NCBI GenBank assembly: GCA_013365325.1
Contig: JABVXV010000018.1
Location: forward strand, 124,001-188,000
DNA: 64,000 nt
Direction of reading: 5' to 3'
From: Dipetalonema caudispina
Lineage: Eukaryota > Nematoda > Chromadorea > Rhabditida > Onchocercidae
Shown: piece by piece, positions 1-11,800 of the stretch
How the letters are laid out: every line of letters begins with the position of its first letter
Position numbering within the stretch: the first letter of the stretch is position 1
The notes under the pieces: generated by a model
Seen by the model: only the letters and a program-made list of their open reading frames with translations
What the model was told of the DNA's origin: nothing
Database searches by the model: none
Position numbers and translations under genes: made by a program

Positions 1-1377
1 ATAATGATGATAATGAATGTCCTCGAAAGTTTCAAAAATTCTTAAATAATAAAAAATTTAAGTTTAAAAAGAGAAAAAAAGGAAAATTTATATTCAGAAT
101 GCACTTTTTTTTAATTTATAAACTGTTTAAAAATACAGCTTACTGGGTTCAACACAAATTCTTTCATGATGTTATCGACAACAGGCGATGTCGTGAAATT
201 CTGATTGTGTCTGTCTGCACTTTCTTGCAATTTTCTTTTCACTTTCTTTATAAAACATGAATTTTTATCTCCGAAATATTCGACCGAGCTTTGTTTAGTG
301 TAAAGTAAAATGTTAAATGAGTCGCAGAGCTTTTCTTTGTTCTATTAATTTTGAAAACATATCGAAAAATAAAAAATTCTTTTTAAAATTATTTTCAAAT
401 AAAATTGCTTTGTAATTTCGCTTCATTAAAAATCCCACTAACGGATTTGTTCCATTTGTGGAGAATTATCCTCTATTTATGACTTTATAAGATCAAATCT
501 AATTCTTCCCTCTACAATCTTCATTATCATCATTTTAATCATCATTGTGTCAATATCATCTATTTGTATTTCACGATTGCTATTACTGCTAAATTATCAA
601 TCGTATCGCAATTATTGTTACTTTGCGCTTCAAAAATTGGACATAAACGCTTATAATTTTTTTGCACTCTCATCCTTCGTTTTCATTTTTTTCATTCCTT
701 TAATTGCTCCAATTCATTTCAGAACAAAACAATTTGAAAGTTTTTTCAACATGGTTTACAAATTCTGTCAGTTGTTGTTGAGTAAGCTTGAAAATGTGTA
801 AAATTTTCAAAAAAATTAGAGCTATTCCGAAACAAATTTCTTTTCATTGACTATCATTGTCGCCACAAAGAAATTATTGTTTAAATTACCAATAATTTAT
901 TGAATATAATTTTAAATACGGCGCAGTTCTTATCAAAATATTTAGCATCGTTTATACCACTCATTCATTTTCTGCTTGGAGCAATTTAACTTTGAAGTTA
1001 GTAGTTGTTTTTGTGCATGGAAATAGTTGTAGATGATGTTGAAGTATTTTGAAAAATTGGATGATTCATTCTCTTGAAGCATTCTCAAATTTTACATTTC
1101 CCCATAGATCTTAAAATGTCTTCAATTTTCAAAATTCTTTTAATTTCATTTCAAAATCTTCAAATTTATTCGTTTCAATCAATTTCCAAACTTCATACTA
1201 TGAATTATTATTTCTGAGTGTGTTTCAATATTCAGTTTTGAGTAGCTATATGTTTTCACAACTCCATTTTGAACAAACATATTTCGAAATTCCGTAAAGA
1301 GTTCATTTTTAATTCTGTCGTTGTCTTATACGATCTCTTCGCAAGTTTTCCAATCGCCAAAGAAACTAATTTTTTCA
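1..1377. other. Non-coding 5' flank of the dynein light chain gene
   Basis: AT-rich sequence with no exon that I can support on either strand. A short open frame around 547-801 has low-complexity Phe/Leu/Ile-rich composition and no splice context, so I treat it as chance. The last part, before the acceptor at 1378, is probably promoter and leader of the downstream plus-strand gene. Confidence 0.5.
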
Positions 1378-1378
1378 G
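1373..1378 (+). promoter_or_regulatory. Probable trans-splice (or cis) acceptor before the dynein light chain start
   Basis: A TTTCAG acceptor ends at 1378, 29 nt before the ATG at 1408. In nematodes an acceptor this close to the start codon, without a clear upstream exon, usually marks spliced-leader addition. A cis-spliced 5' UTR exon is the alternative. Confidence 0.45.
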
Positions 1379-1407
1379 AACTTATTTAAGGTCCTATTCG
1401 AAACATA

Positions 1408-2107
1408 ATGTCAGAACCCCAATCAATCGATGAACCAAATCCAAATTCTGGTATTGAAATCGGAAATGCTCAGATTATAGCATCAGGTATGGACACGGAA
1501 AAACAAGAATATGCAGTGCAATGTGCTAATGAAGCCATTGCTCAGTAAGTTCCAATTTCATGATCTGAATTTGGAGTAAAAAGGATAAAATAGCTAAATT
1601 AAACTGGTAAACTTCAAAAGTTTTGAAATTGAAAAGTTTTAGTATTTCAACAATGCTTATTTATGAATATGCAACTTATTGAAATTTATTAATGAAATAT
1701 ATTTACAACAAAATATACTTACTTATAATGCACACAGAGTAAACATATTTCAAAAACTTATAAATTGCACGACTCAAAACTTAGGCTGAAACCTTTGTAA
1801 CTTCACTTGTCTTCATTGACTTTCTAGCAGATTCCTTATTTTACAAGTTTTACAAATTTTTGGAATAATATAAAAATTATACTATGAAATGTAACTATGA
1901 AACATCAATAATTTCTTTAGACATTCAAATCAAAATATGGCAATGGCTCAGTACATAATGTCACATTTCGAGGAAAGGTATGGCTCACCATGGCATTGTA
2001 TCGTAAGTGATGGAAATTTGGGATTTTTTGTACGATATGATGAATCAAATCATATCTATTTCTCTATAGGATCAACTACTGTATTTTTATTCAAAAATCA
2101 ATGCTAA
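1408..2107 (+). CDS. Dynein light chain, LC8/DYNLL family
   Basis: Exons 1408-1544 and 1921-2107 encode 107 aa; the split codon is CA|A. The C-terminal 85 or so residues follow the LC8 fold: an alpha-helical half (EYAVQCANEAIAQ), then the hallmark WHCIV strand, FFVRYDE, and an HIYFSIGSTTVFLFK end that matches the usual HFIYFYLGQVAILLFK region of the family. LC8 proteins are dimeric hubs that bind short partner peptides and form part of the cytoplasmic dynein motor. About 20 extra N-terminal residues (Ser, Pro, Asn, Glu rich) precede the domain, and the domain is more diverged than the nearly invariant LC8 itself, so this is probably a paralogue of the nematode dlc group rather than dlc-1. The start was chosen because it is the first ATG after the acceptor at 1378. 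The stop lies 46 bp from the end of a convergent minus-strand reading frame. Confidence 0.9.
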
Positions 2108-2153
2108 AAATTAAAATTTCCTTTGCTTGCAAAACTTTAATTTCATCTTTCGC

Positions 2154-3054
2154 TTAAATCACACTTCTGTTGTATGTCGAATAACAACGGGAAATAGATG
2201 TATCATCTTTCCATACTCGATTGATATAACAGTTAATAGTGAGAAACATGAAGTAATGTGATAGTAGATAGTTGGGTTTCAATTTCAATTTTATAACTAT
2301 CTGCAACGTTGTAACACTAACATTTCTGACTAAATATTTTCTCAAAGGCAAAACATAAATACGTGGACATGAAGTGTCAAATTGATTCCTATGCTCAATT
2401 TGTATCTCAGCTATCCAACGATTTGTTATAGTATTTGCTTTCGATAGTGTACCATCCTACAAAACAGATTTTTTGATTTAATTATTTTTCACAATAAAGA
2501 GAAAAAAAATAACAATTATTTAATTATCTGTTCATGTTATGTTATACAATACTAGGAGAATTTTATTTTGAGAAACCATAAAATTGGAAAATTTTGCTAG
2601 TGTTGCACTGTTTAGAGTAATGATGAATGATAATTTACATCTGCAGAGGAATTAATTTCAAGAGTTTGTAAAATTTAGCAAATAACTCACTTTAATACTA
2701 GCAGTATCTGCCCAACCGCTGTCAGATTTAACATCTTCCGCGTCACCATTCAACAAAATTTCCAAACAGCTTACATTATTTACACCTACATGTGTAAAGA
2801 AACGGTAAATCAAAGTAAGTTTTGGAAATTCCTAAGGATGCACTTTCGAATCTTAAAACACTGAATTGTTACTTTGATCAGCAGTTGGACAGCTTTTGAA
2901 AGAAATAAAAGAAGCGAAATTTCGAAGAAATTTAATATATTCTACCAGCTGGAATACTTGAATTCTTAGTATTGTCGATATTTGTTATGGGAAAAGAATT
3001 ATATCCTCTGATTTGACAATCCATAGGTCTCCAAACTGGTGAATCGCACTTCAT
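2154..3054 (-). CDS. Unrecognised three-exon reading frame overlapping the 3' exon of the GPCR
   Basis: Exons 2946-3054, 2691-2785 and 2154-2456 join in a fully phase-consistent way into 168 codons, starting MKCDSPVWRPMDCQIRG and ending NRSVI. Introns have GTAGAA/TGTAG and GTGAGT/TTGTAG borders. The second exon (CLEILLNGDAEDVKSDSGW) and the start of the third (KANTITNRWIAEIQIEHR) look like real protein; the last third is lower in complexity and could be read-through past a GTTAGT donor. I do not recognise a domain. The first exon overlaps the last exon of the GPCR in another frame, and an acceptor lies 5 nt before its ATG. It is either a downstream trans-spliced gene or an alternative cytoplasmic tail of the receptor, which would need an extra unseen exon to fix the phase. 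Confidence 0.45.
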
Positions 3055-6000
3055 CGTTTCTGAAAAAAAAGAAAAGAAAATCACTAACAACACATAATTC
3101 TATCGTGATTTGCGGAAGGAAATAAAATTCAAGAAATCCGATAGCTTTCAAGAAGCTTAATTAACTTAATTAATTTTGAAATTCAAAAAGCAATCTGATA
3201 ATAAAAGAAATTGCTTTACTAATCATTGGAAATGCTGAATTCAGTCATTTGAAAAAGGTCAGTAATGCATCAAAATGTATTTTAATTGAGTAAATCAGGG
3301 CAAAATTAGATTTGTAAGTGATTAAAGCTATTAATTTTTGAAATTTCTTAAAATGTAAATCCAAAAATGTTTGCCTGGTCTCGATGAATTCTTTTTAAAA
3401 AATTTGTGCAATGACAGGAGTGGGATTGGATGTTGTGTTCTGTGTCCGATCAACACTAGGCTTCAAATATTTGTTAATTAACTGTCGTTTAACTGTTTGC
3501 ACTTTTATCCTGAACAATTTATATCACAGTAGAGTGCAAGATTATTTTGAATTTAATATCACAGATCAATAATTCCAAAAATGAATGAAAATGAAAGATG
3601 ATAAAAGTTGGAACACTTACAAGAATACTTCCTTGTAGTCTTTATTGAAAGTGTAATAAATGAGACAATTGATGGATGAATTCAAAACCACAAGGAAATT
3701 ACTGGTATCGGTGAGGAAATTGAGCAACAGAGTGCTTGGCTCAAAAAATGTTTCAATTACATTTACAATCAATGCCTGAAAATAAAAGAAACTGTCAGAA
3801 TGCTGCTGATATCATAGATTTGTTCAGAGAAGCTTTCACAATAACAACGATCGTACCACATTACTTACGATATCCTTCGTTTGTTTGTTTACTTTGTTGA
3901 TTAATTACAACTAGACATGAAACAACTGATTCAATAAATCGATGGGAAGTCTGATAATATTCATAATTAATCATATACTAATGTGTTTAGGATTTCTGGA
4001 AAATTTCTTCTTCGAAAATTATACATACTGATTTAACAAATTTAAATTCCAATAAATTCCGGAGAATTCCCAGTTCAAAAGTTAATGATAAGAAGTTAGA
4101 GTAGATTACTTAATGATTTAATGATTTAAGTTCCAATAAATAAGATAGCAACACCATGTTATGAATCTAATTGATAGCTTCTTTCCGCAGCATTCTTTGA
4201 GGAGAGTAATGGATTTGGAGTAAATAATTAAATTGCGAAAATTTTAAATTAACACTTAGAGTAATAAAAACCGTTGAAGACATACCAAAATATTGCAGCA
4301 TAAGAACAGAATGACCACCATAATCATTGTTATACTATTATCGGATCCGACCTCCCCATCACTTCTTTCAAGCATTGTCCGATTGGTCGGTCGAAGTATC
4401 GCATCCTTTACATGACCTAAAGAAGCTGAAGTTCAGATGCAAACATCTGTGGGGTATTTAAAGCACTTTGGCTAATCGAAATATAAAGCATAAAATTCAC
4501 CTGTCATAGTAATTTGAGAACCATTATCTTTGGCGAGACCCATCGAATTTGACCTCGACACGCTGTAAATTTCAATTCTTAAAATTTGCATTCATAAAAA
4601 TGAATGAACAAATCAAATTGATGTCAAGTCAAAAATTAGCTAAGAAGAGATTAACTAAGGATACTAAAATAATTAAACGTGAAGTTAAAATAAGAAACAG
4701 GTAAGGAAAAAAAAAAGCTTAATAGTTTAGTAAAGGTATGTAAGAGGGAAATATGTATTCAGAAAATTACGAACATTGTTATTAACAACAAAACATTCTT
4801 AGATAAGAGAAGTGATAAGATTTACGGTAACTGACAAAATAAATAAATTAATGTCAGTAAGTAATATAATATTCACCAGGTGTACTACGACTCAATTTTC
4901 CGAAAATGGATAAATATTTGATAGTATAAGCAAAAAAAAAAAAAAAAATAGTTCAAAAACCATTTGGCAAATCTTCTCTTAACTAAGTGTATCATCGACC
5001 ATTATGGAAAATTTATAGGTATTGGGTAAGCTAAAGCTTTCAGAAGATATTCCTTACTTCTTGACAGATTTCTTTATGTCATCCATTTCTTGCATTTGAC
5101 AAGAGTATCTGGAAAGTGCTAAAAACTTACGAAGATTGTTGTACAACAATGATAGCATTTAAAATAGACAGAAATAGAAAAGGGAGTAATGTCATTAGCA
5201 CCATATACATATAAACATTATATATCGTGTTGATTGCAAAAAATAAAGAAGTCGGACAAATTTCGACTATTATTTCCTGAAATGTAAATAATTTATGTTC
5301 GGCATTGTCAAGTTTAAAAATGGTCAAGAAAAAAGTTGTAGAGAAATGAAGGAGAGATCATTGCTATAAGTATGAATTTCATGAAACTTGTAAATGATAT
5401 CATCGAATAAAGGAACATTTTATTTTAAAATTTCACAAGAAAATACTTTTCAAGTTCAAATTTAAAAAGAGCGCATATCTTGAAAATTTACTATTTTCAT
5501 ATTCCATTATTGGAACTTCAAAATTGATTAGAAATAAAATTACTATCGGTGTCGATATCCTTATCTTATAGTTTTTTATCTTTCAGTCCAATCATGAACA
5601 TTTTCATCAGAGTCTATCAGTTGAAGGTCATTGGTGACATTGGTTAATCAATGTACAGTGGCACCTCTTTCACCTTTTTCTTTGAAATTTGCAAGTTTTC
5701 TTATAAATCCCATGCTAAGCGAAATGTTAAGATTAGATTTAATTCGAGAAATATAAATGATAAGAAATGACCTTTGAACTACTATGTAAGCACTTCCTCA
5801 AATTAAACTGTGGAAAACGTAATGAGTTATATATGATGGAGCACACAGTTATACACGTGTTTATTTCACACGCACGTCGAATTGTACAATAACTTGCACT
5901 TAATGTTTTCCAACATACCTTAAAATTTAAATGTGATATAGGTACTGAATTTAATAGATTTAATTAAAAGCAGTATTTCATAACAGTATTTGTCAATGGA

Positions 6001-7069
6001 AGAGATTCTTACGTTACTATCCTTTTCACGTAGTTTCACGTTATTTCATATTAATCTTTTTACTCAATTTTCTTCTCTTTTCTTTCGTAGTTTCTTAAAA
6101 TAGCTAACATTAATATAACAATCGACAGCAGCTGCAACAGTGAAATATACGCTGCATGTTTGTGCCATATATCCAAAAGGTAATGCATAGACAGTTGTAT
6201 AAGGTGCACGCGATAATTCCGGAATATAAGTCCTGAAGACAGGATCATCGGAGCAGAATTTGTTGCTATATGCAAATTAAATTCTACAGCAAAATCATTG
6301 ATAATCCAAAAATATCATTTTGAAGCCATAAAAATTTGAGTCTGAGTTTGAAAGATTTGACTTCTTATGGCATATTAGCACGTTTTAAAAATGATAACTC
6401 ACCTAGCGGAATCGATCCAAAAAATGAAAAGACCCGTTACAACAACTAAAAAATCGCTGGAAGCAAGAAATAACAAATATGTATTGGATGAACTACGCAT
6501 CCTGCAAGTAATAACCGAAACTTTTATCACAATCAATTTATTAATTTGAGAATAAAATTTAATCTACTGCCATTGTTAAATTTGTCACTAACCTTTCTCG
6601 AGAATAAACAAAAATATTGACAATATTTGATGCAACACCAAAAGCCGAAATTGATGGTAGTAAAATAATAACTGTTATGTAATTAAACCTAAAATTTGAT
6701 GAATAATTTTGAAAATATTGAAAAGACAGAATAAAAAAAAGCGAATATAGAAGTAGAGGTCAGTGAGGCCAAGAAATTTTCAACATTTCCCTTGGATTTG
6801 GACCAATATCAAAAGCGGAACTTATTGATACCAAAAAAATTAGTGGCAAATAAACAGAGGTGAAGATTTATAGCTAGCGAAAATTGAAGGATCTCAAATT
6901 TCTGCTTATTTTCTAAAGCTAATTTCAACGAATTTTTTTGAATTTTTTTTTCTTTTTTGAAAAAAAAACTGGAATACAGTACATACCATTCATATGCTGG
7001 CGAATAATCACCGTGTTGCAAATCGGAACAGATACATTCGGTATCATTTGGTTTCTGTCCCAAAATCAT
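2999..7069 (-). CDS. FMRFamide-peptide receptor-like GPCR (7TM, frpr/Srw type)
   Basis: Ten exons: 6987-7069, 6593-6688, 6403-6501, 6109-6265, 5772-5918, 5131-5276, 4501-4562, 4286-4416, 3621-3775, 2999-3059; 378 aa with every junction in phase. The N-terminus (aa 1-27) is extracellular. TM1 (aa 28-60) ends IVNIFVYSRERMRSSSNTY, typical of nematode FMRFamide receptors; TM2 is LLFLASSDFLVVV, TM3 ALPFGYMAQTCSVYFTVAAA, TM4 around ITVCSIIYN, TM5 NVYMYMVLMTLLPFLFLSIL, TM6 MIMVVILFLCCNIL, and TM7 holds NSSINCLIYYTFNKDYKEVF. A plasma-membrane neuropeptide receptor coupling to G proteins is inferred. Odd points: the DRY position after TM3 reads DCY; the TM3 and TM4 exons use weak donors (GTTAGC, GTCATT); the C-tail is very short. 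The exact ligand cannot be assigned. The 3' end is uncertain because a second frame overlaps the last exon. Confidence 0.85.
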
Positions 7070-8576
7070 TTTAATGCTGGAATCTTTCTTTTAAAATTTT
7101 AAAACTAACAATGCCAAAGTTTATCATCGATAAAGTCATTTCGACTGTTGATGTGCTATGGGTGGAGAATCTTAAAGAGCTAAGCATAGTGTGGGAAGAT
7201 GAAAAGTTAGCATTGTTTTAAGTAAAAGTTATAAAGAAAGAAGATAAGTAAACAGATAATGTTGAAGAATATAAAAGAGTAAATAAATGGTAGAATGCAG
7301 TTTGATGAGGGAGAAGGCTAAATGATGAGAGGAAATAAAGTTATGATAGTACTGATAATGGAAAATGGATGAGAAATTTGAACATTTGTTCGTCTTCTTC
7401 TTTTTCTAATTTCCTATTACGTTCATCAAATATACAACTATTTAAATGACATCTTAAAAGGATTAACTAAGTTAATTTTGTTCATTAAACTGTTTCGTTT
7501 GTCGATAAACACCAATCCAACTTTTATGTCAATCATTTTCAATGGGAAAAAATACGCCATGATTAAACTTAACTTTTTAAATGTCAATTCTTTACTTCTT
7601 TTAGCTTAAATGACACATTTTATTTTTGCCTTTTTTTTTTGAAAATTTTTTAGAATTTTTGACAACAAATGTGAGAATTTGTTAGAATTTTAAGAATATT
7701 CGACGAAAGTAATTTCAATAAAACTGATCGTAACTATAATGAAAATTAATTACAAATGTGATAAAAAAGGGAAAAATTTTAGATTTTACAGGAAAAAATA
7801 AACGACAAATAAAAATCGAAGTTAAAAAAAAAATGAATCACTATAGTGATATCAACAATTCCGAGGAAAAATAATCTGCTAATGACAGGATCCTCCTCCT
7901 TTTTCCTTCTCTTTATCTTAAAATAACAAATTATTTTAGAAATTTAAAAAGCCCATAAATTTATTTAAAGTCAATCAAAATTCTTTTATTGTAGTTTGTT
8001 TTCAAATTTTAAAACAGTCTCCCTCTTAAGCGTTGCATCCAATCGATTTGACAGTATGTGTACGAAAACGAAAAGAAAACTTTACAAAGAAAATTTTCCA
8101 ATCGAAGTCAAAAGTTTCGAAAGTTCAAACAATTTCATTAATCCATCTGTTGTTTTTTTTTCTTCTGCTGCTCAATTCTTATTGGTATAAAACTGATTAA
8201 TTAACATTTAAATATTTAATTCAATCGATCATTAACTCGTTCAAGTAGGTTCAAAAAATTATCAGTTCAGAGTAAAAAAAAAAAAGTATAAGAAAATAAA
8301 GTGTTATAGTAAGATGAACAATTATAATCGATCTGCAAAGAAAAGGATTGAGTGACAGGTTGACAGACAGGTAGCACTTAGTGAATTTCTAATTTTCACA
8401 ACGACTAGTTGTAGTCAACTTCATGACGCTTGGCTTGCTTGTGCATTAATTTTTAAGAAGTAAAAAAAAAAAGGGTGTAAAAGCTGAAAAATAGGTCATA
8501 TATTACATTGACCATCATTTCTGCATATTCAACACGTAACGTAAAAAGAAGATGATATAGCAGAGCTTTGTTCATT

Positions 8577-8810
8577 ATGTACTTCTGTCATTTCCGCTTC
8601 ATTACTTGGCTCTCTCATCTGTTGTCCAGCTTATTCTTGCTCTTATTTTGTAAGCTAACTTTCTTCTTTTTTTTTCTATCCTTGCAAAACGGAGTGTTCT
8701 TCTGTTCCGGAAAGAATTGCAGCATCAATGTTAGAGGTAATTGTTTATTTCCATATATAAAGATTAAGCGCAAAATTGCGTTTTTCCACTTCCTTGCACT
8801 TCTTTCCTGA
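8577..8810 (+). CDS. Weak candidate: small ORF with N-terminal hydrophobic stretch
   Basis: From the ATG at 8577 a frame of 77 codons starts with a hydrophobic leader (WLSHLLSSLFLLLF) and later has a small Cys-containing patch (FFCSGKNCSINVRG). A GTAAGC donor-like site follows the leader and a GTAATT follows the Cys patch, so the true exons, if any, could differ. There is no homology that I recognise and T-rich sequence easily gives such leaders by chance. I list it only as a possible secreted peptide. Confidence 0.12.
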   Translation: MYFCHFRFITWLSHLLSSLFLLLFCKLTFFFFFLSLQNGVFFCSGKNCSINVRGNCLFPYIKIKRKIAFFHFLALLS

Positions 8811-11800
8811 CTTCAATTTGTCTCATTTGTAGTTATTGATAAAGATTTGAAGGGACATAATTGTTGTTATCAAATGGGTCAAGCAAAATTATTGCTTCTG
8901 AATTTCATTGATGCAAAGCAAGAAAAAATTTTCACGACAGTACCTGTAATTTGGCTAATATTGTTTCACTAATATGTTTTGAAGTATTTAAAGCTAATTA
9001 AAACTTGAAAGATCCTTTGTGGGAGTATACTAAACTAATTTTCGTCAACATTATTTGAGTACAACTTGATTATTTTTTTATTTCATTAATGCGATTTTAG
9101 AAAACAACATAAATTTTCAAAAAATAAAGAAAGTTGCGAATTTTCTGAGCTGAAAATTTAGAAAAAAAGTGGAAATATAGTCTTTAACAAATTGTTTGGT
9201 TCTCAACGCATTTATCATTTAAATTTACATGTTGCTCTTCCCGAACGTCAATCCAAAAGCATATTAATTCCCTTGTGACGTTTCTTCTTTTTCAGAATTT
9301 GTCATAAATAAGACAAATGAAGAAGTGGTAGAATGGGAAGGCAAATATTAGTTTGTAAAATAATCGATGCTTTACTTAATTAGATGATTGAAAAGTTTTC
9401 GAGAATCAAGAAAGTTAATCACTGATAAGACAACTAATTGTGGGATAACTTGATCCAACAGGTAAAACCATGAGTTTTTTCTTTTTTTTTCTTTTTTTTT
9501 TGAAAAGTCAGATCAACTTTATGGCCATAGAAAGCGCACAAAAATTGAACAAATGGATAGTTCTGATTAACCTATTGTGGAAAGGTCAGAGAATAAAAAT
9601 ATTTTGGGGAAAATGAACATATTTTGTGACTGTTGAATGCATTCTCTAGTGATTTATGATAATTAATTAATTGGAAGCATGATATTAATCATATTTTTAC
9701 ACTTAATTTGCTAGGTAATTAATCAATGCGAGTACATCAAAGAGTGTCATGACTGCCGATTTGATAGGTCACAAAAAAAAGTTGATCAGATAAAGTTTGT
9801 TTGGTAAAAGCGACAAGACATATATTACCCTTAGTAGGCATTTCAGGAAGGTTTTCAATTTCTTAATTATTGCGCAAGTAAACATGAAATTTTTCAGGAA
9901 ATTTCAGGTGTTTTTTTTTTTCACTACAAATTATGAAACAAAATGAATAAGTTATTAGTTTAGAAGAAGAGAAATTTTCTTGCATCAATTTCCGGAAACA
10001 CTTTTTTACTTCTATTGTATTTGCCGAATAGTAGCCAATGAAGTAAATTTTTCTTTTTCTGCTCGTAGAAATTGATTCATTTTTAATTCACTTTTAACCG
10101 AATGCCAAGAGATTCTGCGATTTGTAAGCTTTGAAGTTTCCAAAAATTATACCATGTCGCAAAACCGATTTGAGATGAATAATATCTTACGATTTCTATT
10201 GATTTAAATTCGTTCCTTCCAGTAAGTTAGATTGTGTTTGAAGGAGAAAAAAACAAACGATGAGAGAAAGAGAAGGTATTTCGGATACTTTCAGGAAGAA
10301 TATCACAAAGGCGTTTGATAAAATAATAGCATATAGCAAAGAGGATAAATCGGCTTTTTGATTGATATCAATCATAGAAGCATTCATAGAAGTTAACATC
10401 GTCAAATGAGCTTGAAAAACTAATCGCTCGTTGCTAAAAATGTTCAAGAATCCTCAATCATTTTGAACTGATCAAGAAGAAATTATTTACTATAACTGAT
10501 TTCCATCGATTCGCTAGTAATCTCAATAAGTTATCAATAAGAAAGACTAATTCAATCAATTAGAGTCTAAAAAATCAATGCTCATTTTTTAACTTTAGAT
10601 TATAAGAGTGCTACAATTACCGAACTTAATTCATTCCCTTATTTAACGCCCCATTTTCACGTTGATTGAACACTGATAATTCATTAGCTATAAATTTAAT
10701 CAAAAATTTTCAGTGAACCTTTCGAAATAATTTCTACATGACATCCAGTTTCTGAAGAATATAAGAATTTGGGAACTTTTGAAGAAAGTGCAAATTATGT
10801 TGCAATGCTATCTTGGTGAAATTGCGGAAAGTGTGACAAACCAAACGATCATGGTGGTAAAGTTATTATTTTTTCTGAAATTATTGCTCCATAATGATCA
10901 GCGGCGATTCATTCCAAAAAAAAAAAAAAAAAAAAAAAAAACGGAAAAGATCCGGAAGAAATTTATTTATTGATGATTTCTGATGTAGTTTTGCAGGTAA
11001 GAATCAAGTAAGAAGCAAAAAGAGATGCATTATCAAATGAAAGTATTTGAAAGATTTTAGAGCATCTGAAAATGGGCACTACCATTATTTTATTTCAAGT
11101 TTTGCAAGTTTTTAAATTCAAGTCTTACAAATTTATTTCTAAACTGTCAACCAAATTAAATTAAAGTACATAAAAACTTTTCAGAAGATTAGAATTCAAA
11201 ATTTAAGCAAATTTTTTAGCTCATATGATTTTTAGGTAAGATTTGATAAAATTTCCCACTAATCTGAAGTATTATAAAATATAGGCACAACAGATGTAAT
11301 TTATTGCATTATTTATTATCCTAAAAGATTCAAGACATTTAGAGTTTAATGAGAGAATGAAATATGAGAAGTTACTTCATGCGAAATCTTCTTAGTTTTA
11401 CAGAATTTTATGAATTCGCCTGATATGGAATTCAAAAAATATGGAAAATTCTAAAGATTATTAGAAGCCAATCATAATTATGAAAAAGAATTTATTTCCG
11501 TTCTATGCATGCATTCTCATTTTTGATAGGAGTAGTGACGTTAGAAAGTTATAAAACAATTTCAAGAAATCTTTCTTTCAATCACAAATTGGAATTTTTA
11601 TGTGTTGCATCTCTTCTTCATCAATTCCAATAAATTTATGGTTGCCTATTCTTTGCTTTTTTGCTGAAGGGTGAATTCCCGAATAACCTGAAGTTTAAAA
11701 TATTTCCCTGAATCCTGATAATTTGATTATCCTTCAATCATTATTCTTGTGATTGAAATTCATATAATTGAAACGATTTGGATTTAATACTGTAGATGTG

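Noticed and set aside
5461..5600. Minus-strand stretch reading TPIVILFLINFEVPIMEYE considered as TM4 of the FMRFamide-receptor-like GPCR
   Set aside because: The exon at 5772-5918 gives a far better TM4 (ITVCSIIYN, basic loop before it) with exact phase on both sides.
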